Part shown: one piece after another, positions 1 through 9,175 of the stretch
Layout of the letters: each line of letters starts with the position of its first letter
How positions within the stretch are numbered: position 1 is the first letter of the stretch
NCBI GenBank assembly: GCA_012270485.1
Contig: JAAXIF010000010.1
Span: 1-44,723 of the forward strand
DNA: 44,723 nt
From: Sphingobacteriales bacterium
Lineage (GTDB): Bacteria; Bacteroidota; Bacteroidia; Chitinophagales; Chitinophagaceae
Reading direction: 5' to 3'
Position numbers and translations under genes: made by a program
Notes under the pieces: generated by a model
Told to the model about the DNA's origin: nothing
The model's database searches: none
Seen by the model: the letters and a program-made list of their open reading frames with translations, nothing else

Positions 1-22
1 TGCCCAATGGTTATTAGATAAC

Positions 23-42
23 AAAAAAGGTCAACCTTTTTT
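23..42. terminator. possible weak terminator hairpin at the left edge
   Basis: An A-rich arm ending in GG (23-30) is followed by TCAA and a complementary arm CC plus six T (35-42). This could end transcription of a gene lying to the left of the window, in either direction. The stem has only two G-C pairs, so the call is weak. Confidence 0.3.
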
Positions 43-52
43 ATGTAATTGA

Positions 53-175
53 CAAGGTACTAGGTACTGGATTTCATGTGTCTTGTCCTGATTTAGGGGC
101 TTTTAAATGTGGGTATGAAACTTATTTTAAACTAAATAACCAAACACCCACTAGCACCTAGCACCTAGTACCTTG
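53..175. repeat. intergenic word repeat with inverted 13-mer, upstream of atpD
   Basis: The 315 bases before atpD hold no gene I can support. They carry a perfect 13-base inverted repeat: caaggtactaggt at 53-65 and its complement at 163-175. The right arm sits in a run of the 7-base word CACCTAG/GCACCTA (151-187). The 20-mer at 153-172 (agcacctagcacctagtacc) recurs exactly at 40068-40087. The spacer between the arms is 97 bases, so a simple hairpin is unlikely. This is one of a family of short-word intergenic arrays in the window. Function unknown. Confidence 0.6.
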
Positions 176-225
176 CACCTCATACCCGTGGGTAAAATTT
201 ACTTGGGGGAATTGCCATTTTTTAA

Positions 226-1818
<1,593 letters not shown>

Positions 1819-1839
1819 TTCATCAATTAGTAGATTATT

Positions 1840-2091
1840 ATGACACTCGAAATATTAACACCTGAAAAGAAACTGTACAGCGGAGAGGTTTATGGTATTC
1901 AACTGCCGGGTATTACCGGTTTGTTTGAAGTGTTGGATCAACACGCTCCCCTCGTGAGTGCTTTGGGGAAAGGGAATGTAAAAATCCTGAAAGACAAAAG
2001 CAACAATGAAATGTACAGTATTCAAAGTGGATTTGTAGAAGTGTTGAATAACAAAGTAACTGTTCTGGTAGAAGGTGCTCAAGCGCTCTAA
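1840..2091 (+). CDS. atpC: F1Fo ATP synthase subunit epsilon, short form
   Basis: This is the epsilon subunit of the rotor stalk, which couples gamma to the c-ring. It has 83 residues and corresponds only to the N-terminal beta-sandwich domain, starting MTLEILTPEKKLYSGEV and ending soon after the last strand (NNKVTVLVEGAQAL). The C-terminal two-helix domain that inhibits ATP hydrolysis in E. coli and Bacillus (full length about 130-140 residues) is absent. There is no sign of a frameshift: the stop is followed at once by a terminator. Short epsilon subunits are usual in Bacteroidetes, so this is most likely the normal local form and not a truncation. Confidence 0.93.
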   Translation: MTLEILTPEKKLYSGEVYGIQLPGITGLFEVLDQHAPLVSALGKGNVKILKDKSNNEMYSIQSGFVEVLNNKVTVLVEGAQAL

Positions 2092-2113
2092 CAACAGATG
2101 ATGGTATAAAAGG

Positions 2114-2142
2114 AAGCTCCGGTAAAAACCGGAGCTTTTTTT
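2114..2142 (+). terminator. intrinsic terminator of atpDC
   Basis: A perfect 10-base stem (aagctccggt at 2114-2123, complement at 2128-2137) with an AAAA loop is followed by a T run to 2142. It starts 22 bases after the atpC stop. It also separates atpDC from the converging minus-strand PAS gene. Confidence 0.93.
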
Positions 2143-2191
2143 ATGGTCATCAGCCTAAGGCTGACGCCATATGGGGGGTAAGTTATTTGCA

Positions 2192-3613
2192 TCAGGCATC
2201 TACTGCCTTTGTTTTTTCAATGATATTTCTGATGATCTGATCTAACTCATCAGAAGATTGTTTGAGGTATTGAAATACATATCCATGTTCCGTATGTGTT
2301 TTTTGCGATTCCATCAGGGATAGCAAACCAAGAATATTGGCCAATGGCTTACGTACCTCATGTGACTGTAACCAGGCAATTTTTCTAAGCTTTTCATTTT
2401 GTGACATCAGTTTTCTTTCAGCCGTTTTTTTATCGGTGATGTCCATTAAAGAACAGAAATGCATACCCGGGGTAAATTCAGAAGTGGCTTGGTATTCTAC
2501 GATCAACTTGGTGCCATCTTTCTTGTATAGTTCAATGGTTCCTGTCTGATGTTTGGTAGCAATAAAATCGGTCCATAACATCATGGTAGACATTTGCATG
2601 TCCGGTCTGGTCAATTGCCACACATGCATTTTCAATAACTCTTCACGGGAATAGCCCAACAACTCGCAAGCGGCAGGATTCACATCTTTGTACCGCAAAT
2701 AAGAATCACAAATCAACATCGGTGAAACAGAGTTTTCAAAGATGTCTTTATACATCTTACGCATGTCTTCTGATTCTTTTTCCGCTTGTACTTTAGCGGT
2801 GATATCTATTCCCGTAGCCAATACACCGATAATATTGTTTTGCTCATTGTATAGAAGTCTATTTCTCCAAGCAATACATCTAAGCTCTCCTGATTTTGTT
2901 AGGATTTCTCTTTCATAGTATTCAAGGTATACCGCTTCACCATTGATGATCTTCAGAAATGCAGTTTTTGCTTCTTGTCGGGTTTCAATCGGAGCAAAAA
3001 CTTCATACCAATCTTTACTGAATAAATCCTTCTCTTCATAACCGGTGATCTTACAACCCGCCTGATTGATGAGTCGTATGCTTGCGTCTTTATTGAGTAC
3101 TACGACCATTGCTTCCACAGAGTCGAGATACAATTCTGCTTTATCACGTTCTTTTTTTAGCTGTAACTCGATACTTTTTTGACGAGTGATATCAATACAT
3201 ACGCCAGTAAGCTTAATGGGTTCTTTTTTATGATTGTAGAGTAACTTGATATTCCCGCGAATATGTTTGACGAGTTGATTGGAACCTTGTATGCGAAATA
3301 TGATATTCTTTTGCTGATTTGGATAATGTATTGCATGATGTATCACATCTTCTACACCGGATCTGTCTTCCGGATGAATGATGTCTTTAAAAGCAGATAA
3401 AGTATGATCAAATTCATGTGGTTGCACTCCAAAAAGCTGGTACATGGGTTGATTCCAGGTGATGAAGCCTGAGAGCAGATCATATTCCCAAATACCAAAA
3501 GGGATTAGGTCTGATGCTAATTGAAGTTGCTGCGATTCCGAAAATGAAAATGGATTTTTTCTTTTCCAAAAATGACTGAACGATTGGTGAATATTTCTGA
3601 TGGTTCTAATCAT
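2192..3613 (-). CDS. PAS sensor protein with HisKA-like helix and no ATPase domain
   Basis: This 473-residue protein has no signal peptide or membrane segment, so it should be cytoplasmic. It contains about three PAS domains (roughly 35-150, 160-280 and 285-395). The first looks like a PAS_3 fold, with a conserved IWEYD..SG start and HPEDR motif. The C-terminal 60 residues form a dimerization-helix pair around H418 (LQSHEVRKPLANILGLLSL), where a histidine kinase would carry its phosphorylated histidine. The protein ends there: the N, G1 and G2 boxes of the ATPase domain are missing, and the stop is clean. It cannot phosphorylate itself in the usual way. It may be a phosphoacceptor, a dimerizing partner for a complete kinase, or a sensor that works by protein contact. 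Its start overlaps the receiver-like gene by four bases (ATGA), which implies translational coupling. Confidence 0.85.
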   Translation of the reverse strand: MIRTIRNIHQSFSHFWKRKNPFSFSESQQLQLASDLIPFGIWEYDLLSGFITWNQPMYQLFGVQPHEFDHTLSAFKDIIHPEDRSGVEDVIHHAIHYPNQQKNIIFRIQGSNQLVKHIRGNIKLLYNHKKEPIKLTGVCIDITRQKSIELQLKKERDKAELYLDSVEAMVVVLNKDASIRLINQAGCKITGYEEKDLFSKDWYEVFAPIETRQEAKTAFLKIINGEAVYLEYYEREILTKSGELRCIAWRNRLLYNEQNNIIGVLATGIDITAKVQAEKESEDMRKMYKDIFENSVSPMLICDSYLRYKDVNPAACELLGYSREELLKMHVWQLTRPDMQMSTMMLWTDFIATKHQTGTIELYKKDGTKLIVEYQATSEFTPGMHFCSLMDITDKKTAERKLMSQNEKLRKIAWLQSHEVRKPLANILGLLSLMESQKTHTEHGYVFQYLKQSSDELDQIIRNIIEKTKAVDA

Positions 3614-3999
3614 GTAGTTGTATTGTTCGGCTTTGTCATACTCAACATGTTATTCGCCATTGAGATGATTTTCGTGGCCGTATTTTTCACATCCAAAAAA
3701 CAGATATGATCAACAACGGACGGGAATAATTTGCCTGCACTTACCGTGTCATCTGTTAAAATGAGTACCGGAGTGTGAGGAGGTAATAGGAAAATGATCT
3801 TACCCTGATTTTTATTGGTTGTACCTAAAAAGTCGATGTGTAAGATGATGAGCGCATAGCTTCCTTTCGATACCAGTTCTTTATAGGTGGGAACACTGTT
3901 AGCGCAGTTTGTTTTGATATCCTGAATGCCCTCATTTATCAAAAGATCAATGCCTTTTAGATAGAGCATCGTTTCGCTGTAAATAAGAATCTTTTTCAT
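3610..3999 (-). CDS. degenerate receiver-domain protein
   Basis: This 129-residue protein has the length and strand-helix pattern of a stand-alone response-regulator receiver. It opens MKKILIYSETMLYLKGIDLL, which aligns with the usual ILIVDDHPLFREGL start, and later has PVLILTDD. The acidic pair of the metal site has become S-E, and the phosphoacceptor strand reads ALIILHIDF, which seems to put histidine at the usual aspartate position. The conserved C-terminal lysine is followed through VDHICFLDVKN. It is probably a pseudo-receiver that cannot be phosphorylated normally. It is coupled by an ATGA overlap to the PAS protein at 2192-3613, so the two likely act together. Family assignment is by pattern only. 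Confidence 0.65.
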   Translation of the reverse strand: MKKILIYSETMLYLKGIDLLINEGIQDIKTNCANSVPTYKELVSKGSYALIILHIDFLGTTNKNQGKIIFLLPPHTPVLILTDDTVSAGKLFPSVVDHICFLDVKNTATKIISMANNMLSMTKPNNTTT

Positions 4000-4001
4000 G
4001 C

Positions 4002-4029
4002 TGTAAAACTACCCGTTGCTCAGTTTTAC
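4002..4029 (-). promoter_or_regulatory. small inverted repeat just before the receiver-like gene
   Basis: GTAAAACT (4003-4010) and AGTTTTAC (4022-4029) form an eight-base perfect inverted repeat with an 11-base loop. It ends three bases before the start codon of the receiver-like gene (3999, minus strand). It could be an operator or a hairpin covering the translation start. There is no direct evidence for either. Confidence 0.3.
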
Positions 4030-4100
4030 GGCAGTAGCACCAACTTAATATGATTTGTGGCGATCTGTAATATTGATTTGTAGTACAGACCATGACAAGC

Positions 4101-4733
4101 TTAGATAAGCTGATTGTCTAATGCATACCTGATAAGGTCTGTATTGTTTTTTAATCCCATTTTGGTCAATAAACGGTTACGATAGGTACTGATGGTGGTA
4201 ACACCTAAATGAAGTTGTTCTGCGATTTCTGATACTTGTTTGCCTTGCGCCAGCAATATGAATATTTCATATTCCCTATTTGATAATAATTCATGGGGTG
4301 AAATATGTTGATCGATGCCCACACCAGTGGCCAGTTTATCGGCGATTTCAGATGAGATGTATTTTTTCCCTGCCAATAATCTTTTAACTGCCGCTACTAA
4401 TTCTTCAGTAGCGGCGTCTTTACTGATATATCCAGAAGCCCCACTTTTTAATGCTCTGATGGCATACTGTTCTTCCGGGTGAATGCTTAGGATGAGTACC
4501 GGTAGTTTGGGAAAATTTTGTTTGATATCCTGGGCAACATCCAATCCACTTCTGCCGGGCATAGACAAATCAGTGATCACGATATCCCATGTATCCGCAA
4601 TGGTTTTTGCCGTTACCTCTTCAGCATCTACCGCTTCACTGATAAGGGCATCAGGAAAGGCTTCGAGAAGGATTTGTTTGAGTCCTTTACGAATCACGGC
4701 ATGGTCATCAGCAATTAATATTTTAAGCCCCAT
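4101..4733 (-). CDS. NarL/FixJ-type response regulator
   Basis: This 210-residue protein is a standard two-domain response regulator. The N-terminal receiver (about 1-120) has the acidic pair DD (9-10), phosphoacceptor D55 in VITDLSMPG, and the conserved lysine in GYISKDA. The C-terminal LuxR-type helix-turn-helix (about 148-208) contains LLSNREYEIFILLAQGK and VTTISTYRNRLLTKMGLKN. It should bind DNA after phosphorylation by the kinase encoded directly upstream: the kinase stop codon (TAA) abuts this ATG (TAAATG), so the two are co-translated. Target genes cannot be read from the sequence. Confidence 0.94.
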   Translation of the reverse strand: MGLKILIADDHAVIRKGLKQILLEAFPDALISEAVDAEEVTAKTIADTWDIVITDLSMPGRSGLDVAQDIKQNFPKLPVLILSIHPEEQYAIRALKSGASGYISKDAATEELVAAVKRLLAGKKYISSEIADKLATGVGIDQHISPHELLSNREYEIFILLAQGKQVSEIAEQLHLGVTTISTYRNRLLTKMGLKNNTDLIRYALDNQLI

Positions 4734-6392
4734 TTAGTGTAACGGAATATGAATGATTAACGATGTTCCTTTTCCTTCTTCGGTTTGGATCGAAAAAGTT
4801 CCACCCAATATATATGTTCTTTCTTTAATACCCAACAATCCATATCCTTTTTCCTGTTTTTGAGTATTACCAATCCCCTTTCCATCATCGGTTATTGACA
4901 TAGTCAATTGAGTATCTGTGACTTCAATAATGGTGGTGATATTTTTGGCATTGGCATGTTTGATAGCATTGTTGATGGCTTCCTGATAGATCCGAAACAG
5001 TCCGGATGCGGCATCGGGCGATAAAGGAATTTCCTGTGTGTTGACCTGAAAATGAATGTCAATGGGGTATCTTTTAGTTGTTTCCTGGTTTAACCATTCC
5101 ATGGCAGCCAACATACCCAGGTCATCGAGAATGGCCGGTCGGAGATCCGATAAAATTCTTCGAATAGAGCGAATGGTATGATCGACCATTTCATTCATTT
5201 CATTGATTTTATTCAGCAGTTGTGGATCAGCTTGTTGTAATTTTTTTTGCATCCAATGGACATCCATTTGTAATCCGGTGAGTTGTTGTCCTAAATCATC
5301 ATGCAAATCACGCGCGATGGTTTTTCGTTCCTCTTCTCTGATTTGCTGTAAGTGGGAGGATAATCTTCTCAGATCTTCATTAATGACTTCCATTTCCTTT
5401 TCTCTTTTTTTCTCATCATTGATATTTCTGGTATATAAAGTGACAAGATTTTCAGAAGGGTATATGTAATGATAAAGCCAATTGCCTGTATCTGCATCAA
5501 ATACTTCGCCTTGTACCTTTTTGTTAGACTCGATTCCACTTTCGATCAACTCATACACGAACTGATTCTTTTCCTTAGGTAATATTTTTTTTAAATTCTT
5601 ATTGATGAGTGTTTCAGGGTCGCGTTGAAAAAAAGTTGATGATGTTTTGTTGATATAAGTAATGATAAGATTTTTATCAAAAGCAATAAATGAATCAGAA
5701 ATACTATCAAGAATAGATCGTATCTGCATGGTTTGTTCTTTTACTTTTTTTTCCAGCTCATTCTTAGTTTTGATGGAGTCTGAACGGAATTTATAACCGA
5801 GAACAATTACCAATACCAGAGATGTTCCAACAATCAAGTACTGTATTAGTGTCAATCGTTGAAATGAATCATTGCTCTTTGATTTTGCTTCATTCAACAA
5901 TTCATTTTGTTGATATGTAAGGATGTTGATGAAATAACGCACTTTTTCCATGAAAATTCTTCCGTCATCTGCGTTGTATAATTTGATCGATTTTTCAAGG
6001 TTATTGTTTCGCCGGATATTGATCATTTTTTCAGAGAATGAAAATCGTTTTTCCGCATAAAAAATAATTGAGTCGATGATATGTCTTTGTCTGATATCTT
6101 TTATGCTCTTCAATGAATCAAGTGCAACGGACAGGTTTAATTTCGCATTTTCAAATGGTGCTAAAAATCGATCATTCCCCGTCAATAAAAAACCTCTGGC
6201 ACCGGTTTCATTATCGATGGAGAGTGTGAGTACTCGATCGGCAAGTTCAGTGATTTCAAATGATAAAGTAATCTCATTGTTGATCGTTCTTAGGTCATCA
6301 GTTTGTTTGATAGAAACGATGATTACTGTCACAATGATGATCAATAGCAATAAAATACCGGTAAAATAGGAGGTTGCTTTTTTGAATACCAT
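4734..6392 (-). CDS. membrane sensor histidine kinase, CHASE3-PAS-HisKA_3
   Basis: This 552-residue kinase has a membrane segment at about 10-30, a periplasmic CHASE3 domain (about 33-170, with NETGARGFLLTGNDRFL), and a second membrane segment at about 183-200. A short coiled linker and a PAS domain (about 222-325) follow. The dimerization domain is of the NarX/DesK type, with phosphorylated H364 in IARDLHDDLGQQLTGL. The ATPase domain (about 463-552) has an intact N box (EAINNAIKHA) and DDGKGIG at 502-508. It is thus a complete kinase, unlike the PAS proteins on either side. It pairs with the NarL-type regulator immediately downstream. The signal sensed is unknown. Confidence 0.93.
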   Translation of the reverse strand: MVFKKATSYFTGILLLLIIIVTVIIVSIKQTDDLRTINNEITLSFEITELADRVLTLSIDNETGARGFLLTGNDRFLAPFENAKLNLSVALDSLKSIKDIRQRHIIDSIIFYAEKRFSFSEKMINIRRNNNLEKSIKLYNADDGRIFMEKVRYFINILTYQQNELLNEAKSKSNDSFQRLTLIQYLIVGTSLVLVIVLGYKFRSDSIKTKNELEKKVKEQTMQIRSILDSISDSFIAFDKNLIITYINKTSSTFFQRDPETLINKNLKKILPKEKNQFVYELIESGIESNKKVQGEVFDADTGNWLYHYIYPSENLVTLYTRNINDEKKREKEMEVINEDLRRLSSHLQQIREEERKTIARDLHDDLGQQLTGLQMDVHWMQKKLQQADPQLLNKINEMNEMVDHTIRSIRRILSDLRPAILDDLGMLAAMEWLNQETTKRYPIDIHFQVNTQEIPLSPDAASGLFRIYQEAINNAIKHANAKNITTIIEVTDTQLTMSITDDGKGIGNTQKQEKGYGLLGIKERTYILGGTFSIQTEEGKGTSLIIHIPLH

Positions 6393-6451
6393 ATGTTCTT
6401 CTCCATTGATGAAGAATGAACAATATACAAAATCAATGATAGATATTTAGC

Positions 6452-7084
6452 TTAGTCGGTAGCTTTTGTACGTTCAATGATGTCTTTGATAAGATGATCG
6501 AGTTCTTGCGCAGAGACTTTTAGATACTCAAGCAACTGATGTTGTTGAATGTCCATTTTAGCCATATCACATAGGTTCAGAAGACCGATTATGTTAGCAA
6601 CGGGTTTTCGTATTTCGTGTGATTGCATCCAAGCAATTTTTTTTAGCTGATCATTTTGATCCTGAATTTTTGATTGGATTTTTTGCTGGTCTGTGATATC
6701 ATGGTTAATACCAATCAATCTGATGGGTTGCTTCGCGGCATCTCTGATACAGGTAACATTTCCTTTAATGATTCTGATTTCCCCATCCGGTCTGATGATT
6801 CTGAATTGAGCAAATAGGGGTTCTGTGGCGTGCACAATATTTTTCATGGCTTCATCGGCACCGGGTAGGTCTTCGGGATGTACTCTTTTTCGAAAATCTT
6901 CAATCGTATGAAAGAAATGCTCTTTGGCAACACCATAAATTTCATACATCTTATTATCCCAAATAAGTCTTGAATTGCTGAATTCAAACTCCCAAACACC
7001 GAAATTCAGCAGGTGTGAGGCTAACAAAAGTCTTTCGGCTTCAGTAAAGAAGAAATGATGGATATTCGGCTTTTGAGGGTTCAA
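6452..7084 (-). CDS. short PAS protein with HisKA-like helix and no ATPase domain
   Basis: This 210-residue protein is a shortened relative of the PAS protein at 2192-3613. It has one PAS_3-type domain (about 18-135, with FGVWEFEFSN, VHPEDLPGA and a GINHDITDQQ end) followed by a dimerization-helix pair around H156 (MQSHEIRKPVANIIGLLNL). It then ends RTKATD, nearly the same as the EKTKAVDA end of its relative. The ATPase domain is absent. The start is a TTG; no in-frame ATG lies close enough to keep the PAS domain whole. It lies 59 bases upstream of the complete kinase on the same strand, and its helix pair could in principle meet that kinase or its regulator. The conserved end point suggests a real family, not a random truncation. 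Confidence 0.82.
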   Translation of the reverse strand: MNPQKPNIHHFFFTEAERLLLASHLLNFGVWEFEFSNSRLIWDNKMYEIYGVAKEHFFHTIEDFRKRVHPEDLPGADEAMKNIVHATEPLFAQFRIIRPDGEIRIIKGNVTCIRDAAKQPIRLIGINHDITDQQKIQSKIQDQNDQLKKIAWMQSHEIRKPVANIIGLLNLCDMAKMDIQQHQLLEYLKVSAQELDHLIKDIIERTKATD

Positions 7085-7166
7085 TTGGGGGTATTGAACT
7101 ATTAAATTAATCTTAATAAAAGGGAATATTTTTTTTAAAAGGCTTTTTAAGGTTTTTTTAATCTCT

Positions 7167-7718
7167 CTAATTCAATTGAGGATCAATGGGATAATTCACC
7201 ATTTGTCGGTATTCGCCCCCTAAATCGGTGAGTGATTCCTTCCAAATACCCGTGATATCCGGATTAAAAATGAGGTCATTTTTGGCAACCCTTGTGATCC
7301 AGCTTCTATCATCAATCTCCTGTTGTAACTGAGATTCTCCCCAACCACTGTATCCAATAAAAAATCGGGTATCGGAAGGGGGTAGCTGTCCGCTGTGTAA
7401 AAGCGAAAGGGTTTGCGTAAAATCGCCACTCCAAAATATATGATCGATCACTTCAACGCCTCCTTCAATCAGATCGGGACGACGATGTAAAAAGTGCAAT
7501 GTATCTTTTTGTACCGGTCCACCTTCTGAAAGGGGAATCAATAAACCTTCGGCATCCGGAACCACATCTTGTAAAGTAAGTTCGATCGGTTTATTGACTA
7601 CAAAACCAAAACTTCCCTCGTCCTGATGTTCGCAGAGAAATACCACCGTTCTTAAAAAGTTCGGGTCTTTTAAAAATGGATCTGATATCAATAAGATTCC
7701 GGATTCTAATGGCACCAT
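7167..7718 (-). CDS. algH: YqgE/AlgH family protein (UPF0301)
   Basis: This 183-residue protein belongs to the UPF0301 family, with the usual length of 180-190. Recognisable pieces are LESGILLISDPFLKDPNFLRTV near the start (positions 4-25), GFVVNKPIELTL, the GGPV turn, and FFIGYSGWGESQLQQEI. The family is linked to alginate regulation in Pseudomonas, but the biochemical role is unsettled, so the symbol only marks homology. A candidate promoter ends four bases before the ATG. A kinase gene lies divergently 119 bases away. Confidence 0.93.
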   Translation of the reverse strand: MVPLESGILLISDPFLKDPNFLRTVVFLCEHQDEGSFGFVVNKPIELTLQDVVPDAEGLLIPLSEGGPVQKDTLHFLHRRPDLIEGGVEVIDHIFWSGDFTQTLSLLHSGQLPPSDTRFFIGYSGWGESQLQQEIDDRSWITRVAKNDLIFNPDITGIWKESLTDLGGEYRQMVNYPIDPQLN

Positions 7719-7722
7719 ACTG

Positions 7723-7753
7723 AAAAGTTAAGGGAATCTATTTGATCTTACAA
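7723..7753 (-). promoter_or_regulatory. candidate promoter of algH
   Basis: On the minus strand TTG (7753-7751), 20 bases, then TAACTTTT (7730-7723) matches the Bacteroidetes pattern except for the last base of the -7 box. The box ends only four bases before the algH ATG, so the message would be leaderless or nearly so. Confidence 0.5.
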
Positions 7754-7824
7754 GTAGGGTCTGCTCAGCGTTAAAATCGATATAAATCATGGGTCCGGGT
7801 TCATGATTAGCTCGTACAGACTAC

Positions 7825-7832
7825 TATATTTG
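7825..7832 (+). promoter_or_regulatory. candidate -7 box of the histidine kinase gene
   Basis: TATATTTG is a full match to TAnnTTTG. No clear TTG lies 19-21 bases upstream. The box ends five bases before the ATG at 7838, which predicts a leaderless transcript and argues against the in-frame GTG at 7832, whose G is the last base of the box. Confidence 0.5.
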
Positions 7833-7837
7833 TGAGA

Positions 7838-9175
7838 ATGAAGAGAACTTTCCCCGTTATTGTCATACTGATTACCCTCTCGCTACTTGGACTTTTTATC
7901 ATACAGAGTTCGTGGCTGAATAATTTGTTTGAGATACGTAATACTGAGTTACTCAATAAAGCATATGAAGCAGCTTCCAATGTAACTGCAAAGCTTACCA
8001 ATAACGCGCCCGCTTCTCAGCGATTGCGACTGCCCAAACGTGGTGGACTTACTTTCAATCCCGATTTTCATTTGCATATTTTGAAACCACCCACTATTGA
8101 TCAACGGTTTACTTTTCAGGATGTACATAAAATGGTAAGGCAGGAATTTGATGCGGTAGGATTAAAAGAGATCAAATTTGAGTTTGCGGTGATTGGTCCT
8201 ACAGAAGAAATTGAAATGTCAACAAAGAAGTTTTCTTCTGAGTATTGGGATACGATTTTAAATAAAAGAATTTATCTACCCATCGTTCCTGCTAGCGCCT
8301 CAGATTTTGAAGGATTGAGTGCTACGGAATATTTGGTAGTAGTGGTTCCTGATTTTCAGAAACAGGCTTGGGCATCATTAAAATGGGTGTTTATAGGTGC
8401 TGTTGTATTTATGTTCATCATTATTGCAGCTTTCTATGTTACCATTCGCTCATTGTTGAATCAGAAAAAATTGAGTGAGATCAAAAGTGATTTCATCAAT
8501 AATATGACGCATGAATTTAAGACGCCATTAGCAACCATATCATTAGCAGTAGATGCCATTCGAAATGAAAAAGTGCAGTCGGATCCGGAGAAAATGAAAT
8601 ATTTCAGTGGAATCATCAAAGAAGAAAATATCCGCATGAACAAACATGTAGAGACCATTCTTCAGGCGGCATTGATGGAGAAGCAAGAATTGAAGTTGAA
8701 TTTAAAAAAGCTGCATGTACATGATGTGGTGCAACATGCGCTGGATAATCATCAATTACAACTTCAGGATAAACAAGGCATGGTTGAACTGCATTTGAAT
8801 GCTGCCAATGATGTAATTGAAGCTGATGAAGCACATTTTACCAATATGATATCCAATTTGGTGGATAATGCTATCAAGTACTCAAAAGATAAACCACTGA
8901 TTCGTATCACTACCCATAGTACAACCAAACATATTCTTATTCGCGTAGAAGATAACGGTATTGGTATGAGTAAAGAATCCGTAAAACGCATCTTCGAAAA
9001 GTTCTATCGCGCACACACAGGTAATTTACACAATGTAAAAGGATTTGGTTTAGGTATGAGTTATGTAAAGACGGTCATTGATGCACATAAGGGAAAAGTG
9101 AAGGTAGATAGTACCCTTGGTAAAGGAAGTGCATTTACGGTTGAAATGTCTTTGATGAAGGGGCATCAAAATTAA
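7838..9175 (+). CDS. membrane sensor histidine kinase, HisKA type
   Basis: This is a complete kinase of 445 residues from the ATG at 7838 (an in-frame GTG two codons earlier overlaps the -7 box). A membrane segment at about 7-23 and another at about 183-202 enclose a roughly 155-residue periplasmic domain of no recognised family. The dimerization domain carries the phosphorylated histidine in INNMTHEFKTPLATISL (about residue 225). The ATPase domain has LVDNAIKYS, DNGIGM and GFGLGMSYVKTV. No regulator gene is adjacent, so its partner lies elsewhere. The gene ends tail to tail with queA, the two stop codons overlapping. Confidence 0.93.
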   Translation: MKRTFPVIVILITLSLLGLFIIQSSWLNNLFEIRNTELLNKAYEAASNVTAKLTNNAPASQRLRLPKRGGLTFNPDFHLHILKPPTIDQRFTFQDVHKMVRQEFDAVGLKEIKFEFAVIGPTEEIEMSTKKFSSEYWDTILNKRIYLPIVPASASDFEGLSATEYLVVVVPDFQKQAWASLKWVFIGAVVFMFIIIAAFYVTIRSLLNQKKLSEIKSDFINNMTHEFKTPLATISLAVDAIRNEKVQSDPEKMKYFSGIIKEENIRMNKHVETILQAALMEKQELKLNLKKLHVHDVVQHALDNHQLQLQDKQGMVELHLNAANDVIEADEAHFTNMISNLVDNAIKYSKDKPLIRITTHSTTKHILIRVEDNGIGMSKESVKRIFEKFYRAHTGNLHNVKGFGLGMSYVKTVIDAHKGKVKVDSTLGKGSAFTVEMSLMKGHQN

